A stretch of 64,000 bases of DNA from a bacterium. GTDB taxonomy: Bacteria; 4484-113; JAFGCY01. The translations under genes and the position numbers were made by a program. Below are positions 59,838 through 64,000 of the stretch, in pieces. The notes under the pieces are model-generated. The model did no database searches. It worked only from the letters and a program-made list of their open reading frames with translations, and was not told where the DNA came from. Location of the stretch: NCBI GenBank assembly GCA_020849855.1, contig JADZFO010000027.1, positions 132,057 through 196,056 on the forward strand, read 5' to 3'. The stretch's first letter is position 1. Each line of letters begins with the position of its first letter.

Positions 59838-61241
59838 CTAGCTGGCGGTCGGGTCCGGCAGCTCCATCTCCGTGGTGATCACGGGGTAGTTCTTGCCGAT
59901 GCCCAGTGGCACATTGATAAAGTGCGCCCCTCCTTCCTGGATCTGCTTGATCAGGGGGTCAAGCTCGGCCTGGCTGGGCGGGCCGAGCAGCTCGACCTCC
60001 ATGTCGAAGTTGTTCTCGGCGGCGCTCTCAGAGCGCAGCCAGCCCTTGCCGCCGCTGCTCATGCCGGGCATCGGCTCATAGCCGGAGATGATCTTGTTGA
60101 TGCCGCTGCGGCGGTGGGTCTGGGCCACGAACCAGCTCTGCACCGGCTCAGCCTTGGGAGTCTTAGGCGGCGGCTGCAGTGCGGTGTTCCAGTCCTTGAC
60201 CAGGGTAATCCGGTAGGGGTCGGCCTTACCGAAGTAATAGTCCGGATGCGGGATCTTGCGCTTGGCGCCCATCGGGCTGAAAGCCGCCTCAATGGGCGTG
60301 GTGTCCGCGCCCCAGGTGGCGTCCACCGGCACCCAGCCCACGTTGGGCATGTAGAACTCGCTCCAGGCGTGCCCACCGCCCATCATCACCCGGCCGGTGC
60401 GGGCATCGTGCACCATGCCGGCGCAGGGCCGCGCCGGGATGCCGATGCTGCGCAGCATGGAGCAGTAGACGTTGGAGATCTCGTCGCAGACGCCGTGCCG
60501 GTTTTCCCAGGCCCGGGTGCTGGGGGTCATGCCCTCATAGCCCAGCACGGGTCCCATCCAGAGCTGGTCATAGTCATAGGAGAAGTTCTGCAGCAGGTGG
60601 TTGTAACAAATGGCGGCGCGCTGCTGGACCTCGGTCTCAGGGATATCCTTGACCATCTTCTGCAGCTCGCGGGTCAGGCCGGGATGGAAGAGGATGGGGG
60701 ACTCTTCCTTGGTGTAGCGCTTGTAAAGCTCGGACTGCTTGTCATAGCCGGCTTTCTCGATACCATCCCAGAAGGTATAGCGCTCGAAGGTGATGAACTC
60801 CCAGGAGATGGTGGCCTCCAGCTCCTGCGGCAGATAGCCGTCCGGGGCGAAGTCGTAGTAGTACCAGGTCAGCTCGCTGTCCTTGCCCTTGCCGGGGCTG
60901 ACCTTCGTGGGCTCGGGGGAGGCATAGACCTGCTTCACCCCGCGCACTTCCAGGTCATCGTAAGGGCCGACGAACCAGACTTCATAGGTGCCCTTGCCCA
61001 CCGCCGGCACGCCGGGGTAGAGCGCCGACTCGCGCTTTTTTGCCAGGGTGCGGTTGGGCACGATCTCCTGTACGCGGTACTTGTAGGTGATACGCCACTT
61101 CAGCGGCTGCATGTAGTTCAGGCCAGGCTTGAGCCCGCTGCTGCCGGCCCGCGGCCCCTGCAGATACTGGCAGCCGCCGCAGAGCAGCGCGGCCAGCAGG
61201 GCGACAATCGATCCCCCAAACAACTTCAGGCAGTAGTTCAC
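59838..61241 (-). CDS. Transglutaminase-like lipoprotein
   Basis: About 467 residues. Lipoprotein signal with lipobox LCGGC (GSIVALLAALLCGGCQYL), then a domain with beta-strand character (residues ~40-180) and a transglutaminase-like core: RHGVCDEISNVYCSMLRSIG (catalytic Cys), GGGHAWSEFYMPNVGWVPVD (catalytic His; Asp in PVDATWG). The Cys-His-Asp triad is complete, so it may be an active cysteine protease or amidase of the envelope; the natural substrate is unknown. Start: GTG 61241 with GGAG at 5 nt; earlier starts spoil the signal peptide. Divergent from the small gene at 61.3 kb. Confidence 0.82.
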   Translation of the reverse strand: MNYCLKLFGGSIVALLAALLCGGCQYLQGPRAGSSGLKPGLNYMQPLKWRITYKYRVQEIVPNRTLAKKRESALYPGVPAVGKGTYEVWFVGPYDDLEVRGVKQVYASPEPTKVSPGKGKDSELTWYYYDFAPDGYLPQELEATISWEFITFERYTFWDGIEKAGYDKQSELYKRYTKEESPILFHPGLTRELQKMVKDIPETEVQQRAAICYNHLLQNFSYDYDQLWMGPVLGYEGMTPSTRAWENRHGVCDEISNVYCSMLRSIGIPARPCAGMVHDARTGRVMMGGGHAWSEFYMPNVGWVPVDATWGADTTPIEAAFSPMGAKRKIPHPDYYFGKADPYRITLVKDWNTALQPPPKTPKAEPVQSWFVAQTHRRSGINKIISGYEPMPGMSSGGKGWLRSESAAENNFDMEVELLGPPSQAELDPLIKQIQEGGAHFINVPLGIGKNYPVITTEMELPDPTAS

Positions 61242-61304
61242 AAGCTCTCCGCTACCCGCGCCCGGCGGGCCATTCCAGCTATCGCGGCTATACTCTAACA
61301 CAGC

Positions 61305-61697
61305 ATGATCAGGCTGAGTCCAGCCCGGACCTACCAGCTGCTGGCCTTTGGCTGGCCGGCGCTGATGCTGGCCGTGCTGCTCATCTTCCCCGGCAGGGAC
61401 AGTCAGGCGGACCTGGAGCTGCGCCTGCGCGGCCCCCTCGGCTCACTGGAAGAGGCGCCGGTGGCCCGCGAGGTTGCCCGCCGCAAGACCGCTCCCGGCG
61501 GCATCACCATGTTCTGGGAAGAGACCGGCCAGGGCCAGTTCCGGGGCGAGATCTACATCCCGCCGCAGGAGCTTGACGACGCTGCCTCTGGCGAGGCCGG
61601 CGCTGCTCTTCTGCCCGGCGACGATGCTGACACTGCTGATCCCGATGTCCCGGCTGACCACGAAGACGATCCTCTGTCCGAAGCCCTGCAGCCTTAG
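61305..61697 (+). CDS. Small secreted or membrane-anchored protein of unknown function
   Basis: 130 residues; no family recognised. One N-terminal hydrophobic helix (LLAFGWPALMLAVLLIFPG) followed by about 100 residues, of which the last ~40 are strongly acidic (DDADTADPDVPADHEDDPLS). TATACT (61289-61294) lies 10 nt before the ATG. Divergent from the transglutaminase-like gene, with which it may be functionally linked, though nothing in the sequence proves it. Confidence 0.55.
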   Translation: MIRLSPARTYQLLAFGWPALMLAVLLIFPGRDSQADLELRLRGPLGSLEEAPVAREVARRKTAPGGITMFWEETGQGQFRGEIYIPPQELDDAASGEAGAALLPGDDADTADPDVPADHEDDPLSEALQP

Positions 61698-61742
61698 GTC
61701 CAAGGCTGCGGCCATCGCCCTCCCGCAACAGCGCTGAGCGCC

Positions 61743-62138
61743 CTAGTTCAGGGCCTGGTGCTGGATGGCCGTCAGCTCAATCTCAACCAGCGCCTCGGCG
61801 GCAAAGAGCTCCTTCACCACCACGCAGGTGGCCGCCGGCCGGGTGGAGCCCAGGAACTCACTGTGGGCCTTCATGAAGCCTTCGCTGTCAGCCATGTTCA
61901 CCAGATAGGCGCGGACCTTGACCACATCGCCAAGCCCGGCGCCCAGCTCAGCCAGGGCCCGTTCCAGCTTGCGGAAGATGTAGCAGCACTGGGCGTAGCA
62001 GTCCACGCCATGGATCACGCCCTTCTCGTCCGCCGCCAGGGTGCCGGCGGTGAAGATCCAGTTGCCGACGCGGACCGCGCGGCTGTAGCCGGCGCTGGCC
62101 TCCCAGGGCGCGCCGGATGAGTAGGTCTGCTTATGCAT
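61743..62138 (-). CDS. RidA/YjgF-family protein
   Basis: 131 residues; trimeric enzymes that hydrolyse reactive enamine/imine intermediates (2-aminoacrylate) made by PLP enzymes. Family features: YSSGAPWEASAGYSRAVRVG, FTAGTLAADEKGVIHG, LVNMADSEGFMKAHSEFLG, and STRPAATCVVVKELFAAEAL with the key Arg of the 'P.R...V' substrate loop. The C-terminal VEIELTAIQ matches the standard ending. An AGGAAG ribosome-binding site precedes the ATG at 62138. It lies 24 nt downstream of hldD on the same strand and may share its transcript. Confidence 0.88.
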   Translation of the reverse strand: MHKQTYSSGAPWEASAGYSRAVRVGNWIFTAGTLAADEKGVIHGVDCYAQCCYIFRKLERALAELGAGLGDVVKVRAYLVNMADSEGFMKAHSEFLGSTRPAATCVVVKELFAAEALVEIELTAIQHQALN

Positions 62139-62162
62139 CCAGTCTTCCTTTCAGCGGCATGC

Positions 62163-63152
62163 TTAGACAAAGGCCTCCGGCACGGCTACTTCGCGCACCG
62201 GCGCCTGGGGCTCCTGCCAGCAGCTCAGGGTCGGACAGCCGGCCTCCAGCCATGACACATAGTCCGCGATGCCCTTGTCCGCGGGCCACTGCGGGCTGTA
62301 GCCCAGCTCGGCCTGGCTGCGGCTGAGCTCAGCCTGGGTGTTGTTCTGATAAGCCCCGATGTAGGGGTTGTCGATGTACTCCGGCTCCAGGCCAGTGCCC
62401 AGCGCGCTGTTCAGCGCCGCAATCAGGCTGTTGAAGCTGAGGCTGGCGCCGGAGCCGATGTTGTAGGCCCCTGGGGCGCCGCCATCGCCGGCGGCCAGTG
62501 TCCCGGCCACGGCATCCTTGACATACACAAAGTCCCGGGCCTGCTCCCCGCTTCGGAAGATCCGCGGTCGCTGTCCGGCCTTCATCTGCAGGTAGAGCTG
62601 ATAGACCATGCTGGCCATCCTGCCCTTGTGGGCTTCGCCGGGGCCATAGACGTTGAAATAGCGCACCCCCAGCACCGGCATGCCGTTGCGGGCCGCATGC
62701 CGCGCCAGGTTGTCCAGCACGGCCTTCGAGAAGCCGTAGACATTCGCCGGGGCCGGCACCTGGTCCTCGTGCATCAGGCCCTCCGCCAGGCCATAGGTCG
62801 CGGCGGAGGAGGCATAGACCACCCGCATGCCGCGGCTCTGGGCGTAGTCCAGCAGGCGGCGGAAGCCCTCCACATTGCGCTCCACCATGAGCCGCTGGTC
62901 CTGCACCGTGGTGTCGGTGATCGAGGCCAGGTGATAGATGCAGTCCACCCGGGCGCGGCCGAAGTGGCGCTCCCAGTCCAGCTCTTCGCAGGGCCGGGCC
63001 ACCACATCGCCGGCGAAGCCGGAGAGGTTGCTGAAGGAGGCGCTGGAGAAGTCGTCGATGACGCTGATCCAGGCGCCGGGGTGGCGCTGCTGCAGTTCGC
63101 GGACGAGGTTGGAGCCGATGAAACCCGCGCCGCCGGTAACGATGAAGTGCAC
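62163..63152 (-). CDS. hldD: ADP-L-glycero-D-manno-heptose 6-epimerase
   Basis: 329 residues of the extended SDR family; makes ADP-L-glycero-D-manno-heptose for the LPS core. NAD site VTGGAGFIGSNLVRELQQRH, then HLASITDTTV, YASSAATYGLAEGLMHE, the catalytic NVYGFSKAVLDN (YxxxK), and the HldD-specific block RYFNVYGPGEAHKGRMASMV. The match to HldD is better than to GalE at 'EAHKGRMAS' and 'ARDFVYVKDAV'. GTG 63152 has TACCAT (63163-63158 on the reverse strand) 5 nt away. It supports, with lpxC, an LPS-containing envelope. Confidence 0.85.
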   Translation of the reverse strand: MHFIVTGGAGFIGSNLVRELQQRHPGAWISVIDDFSSASFSNLSGFAGDVVARPCEELDWERHFGRARVDCIYHLASITDTTVQDQRLMVERNVEGFRRLLDYAQSRGMRVVYASSAATYGLAEGLMHEDQVPAPANVYGFSKAVLDNLARHAARNGMPVLGVRYFNVYGPGEAHKGRMASMVYQLYLQMKAGQRPRIFRSGEQARDFVYVKDAVAGTLAAGDGGAPGAYNIGSGASLSFNSLIAALNSALGTGLEPEYIDNPYIGAYQNNTQAELSRSQAELGYSPQWPADKGIADYVSWLEAGCPTLSCWQEPQAPVREVAVPEAFV

Positions 63153-64000
63153 ACGCTATGGTAGCAAAGGCCGCAAAGGCAGCTGTGCAGACGGCAGGGC
63201 CGGGCAGCGCTGGACCACAGTGGGCAGGGCTGGCCATGCGACGCTTGAGCGGCGGGATCGGCCTGGCGGGGAGAGCGGATTGGACAATTGCACGGCAGTT
63301 CAATTCAAGACTCCAATGCTGCCGCGGGTTTTAACCTGCGGCCCCGATATCGCACGTCAAGAACAAAGTGCCAGGCCCGCCGGGTTTAACCTGCAGAGCC
63401 GATTTTCAACCGGGAACGGGGTGTTGAAAACTCTCCGACGGGCGGGATTTAACCTTGACCGGCCAAAATGCACCGGGAAATGCCGTTTTGCAAACTGCAT
63501 GGCTGCCGCCCCAGCATATCTGACTCGCCGGACTGCCCGAACCCAGCCCGCATGGCCCACTTGCATACTGCTGCAAGGGCGATCCAAGGTTCATTACCAA
63601 GTGAAGCGCTTCGCGAGGCATCTGGACTGGATACCCTGACAATGGATGGATTATTGTTGCCAGGAGTGTGATTTATCCAAAGTGAGCCACTTGCCTGGCG
63701 CTCGCAGTCGGAGCGCCGGCTTTAGCCGGCATCTTCTTCTTGTCGGAGCGCGGGCACCCTGCCCGCATTCCTGGTGTCCGCTAAATCGGGGGAAGTCCAG
63801 AAGTCCACTTCGTGTCTTGGTGTCTTGGTGGTTATAAATCTTCAACCACAAAGGCACAAAGACACCAAGAAATCCCGAACAGCTCCGATCGGTACCAGCC
63901 ATCGGCTGGCGTATGGATCACGCCAGACTCTGTCTGGCGCCCCCAGCCGGGCGCTCCCAGTCGGAACGCCGGCTTTAGCCGGCATCTTGTTCCTGTCGGA
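63153..64000. other. Gene-free, repeat-rich region to the window edge
   Basis: No coding signal. It contains AGGTTAAA array 3 on the reverse strand, GGAGCGCCGGCTTTAGCCGG palindromes at 63712-63774 and 63960-64000, and an inverted pair CTTGGTGTCTTGGTGG / CCACAAAGGCACAAAG around 63818-63863. The palindromes match the 5' end of the window. Confidence 0.65.
63325..63460 (-). repeat. AGGTTAAA array 3
   Basis: TTTAACC (reverse-strand GGTTAAA) at 63330, 63385 and 63448; spacing 55 and 63 bp. The reverse strand reads TTGACGTGCGATATCGGG then CGCAGGTTAAA, similar to the units at 2.1 and 58.1 kb. Confidence 0.6.

Overview
The window is GC-rich, apparently chromosomal DNA from a Gram-negative bacterium. 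lpxC (lipid A) and hldD (ADP-heptose) show an LPS-bearing outer membrane. Ribonucleotide reduction is by a class II (B12-type) NrdJ, glutamine synthetase is a GSI-alpha-like form, and EF-G is present as a paralogue. I cannot place the phylum from sequence alone; the gene content and heavy load of dispersed palindromes fit an uncultured candidate phylum of the PVC/FCB or Hydrogenedentota/Sumerlaeota kind, which is inference only.

Layout. 0-2.3 kb: a truncated secreted beta-propeller gene, then repeat-filled DNA (three tandem ~345-bp units and a ~63-bp AGGTTAAA array). 2.3-14.8 kb: FAD oxidoreductase, rpoD, a shikimate-kinase-like protein lacking its P-loop lysine, rpiB, two cyclase paralogues, a low-GC orphan abutting rfbB, tag, a hydrolase, an aldolase-like gene, a lipoprotein and glnA. 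15-24 kb: dnaE carrying an in-frame palindromic element, an LruC-type lipoprotein with a Asp/Pro/Gly tail, RNase P RNA, a TPR lipoprotein, ribF and smpB. 24-32 kb: an oligopeptide ABC importer (binding protein and two permeases), a divergent partner-switching module (STAS, anti-sigma, sigma-B-like factor) and a BatA/VWA protein. 32-44 kb: lpxC, an SNF2 helicase with a REP transposase inserted in frame, a P-loop kinase, an M20 amidohydrolase, DUF58, and an FHA / VWA-FHA / rdgB operon. 44-51 kb: EF-G paralogue, CoA-transferase, a third cyclase, a divergent EamA/TetR pair with a palindromic operator, and a DnaA-box cluster over a promoter. 51-58 kb: nrdJ, then a low-GC two-gene insertion (one gene a zinc-ribbon plus HEPN-like protein) bounded by a duplicate of the nrdJ 3' end, then a REP/RAYT unit. 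58-64 kb: a TPP-riboswitch-controlled CytX-type transporter, a transglutaminase-like lipoprotein, ridA, hldD and terminal repeats.

Three themes run through the window. First, at least eight families of short palindromes are present, two of them flanking intact RAYT transposases, and several lie inside coding regions without breaking the frame (dnaE, the first permease, the SNF2 gene). Second, many start codons (ATG, GTG or TTG) lie 6-7 nt downstream of a TANNNT -10 hexamer with no Shine-Dalgarno, the geometry of leaderless mRNA, while a second gene set has clear GGAGG sites. Third, low-GC orphan genes sit directly at the 3' ends of two core genes (rfbB and nrdJ); at nrdJ the 3' coding end is duplicated, as when an element integrates and rebuilds its target.
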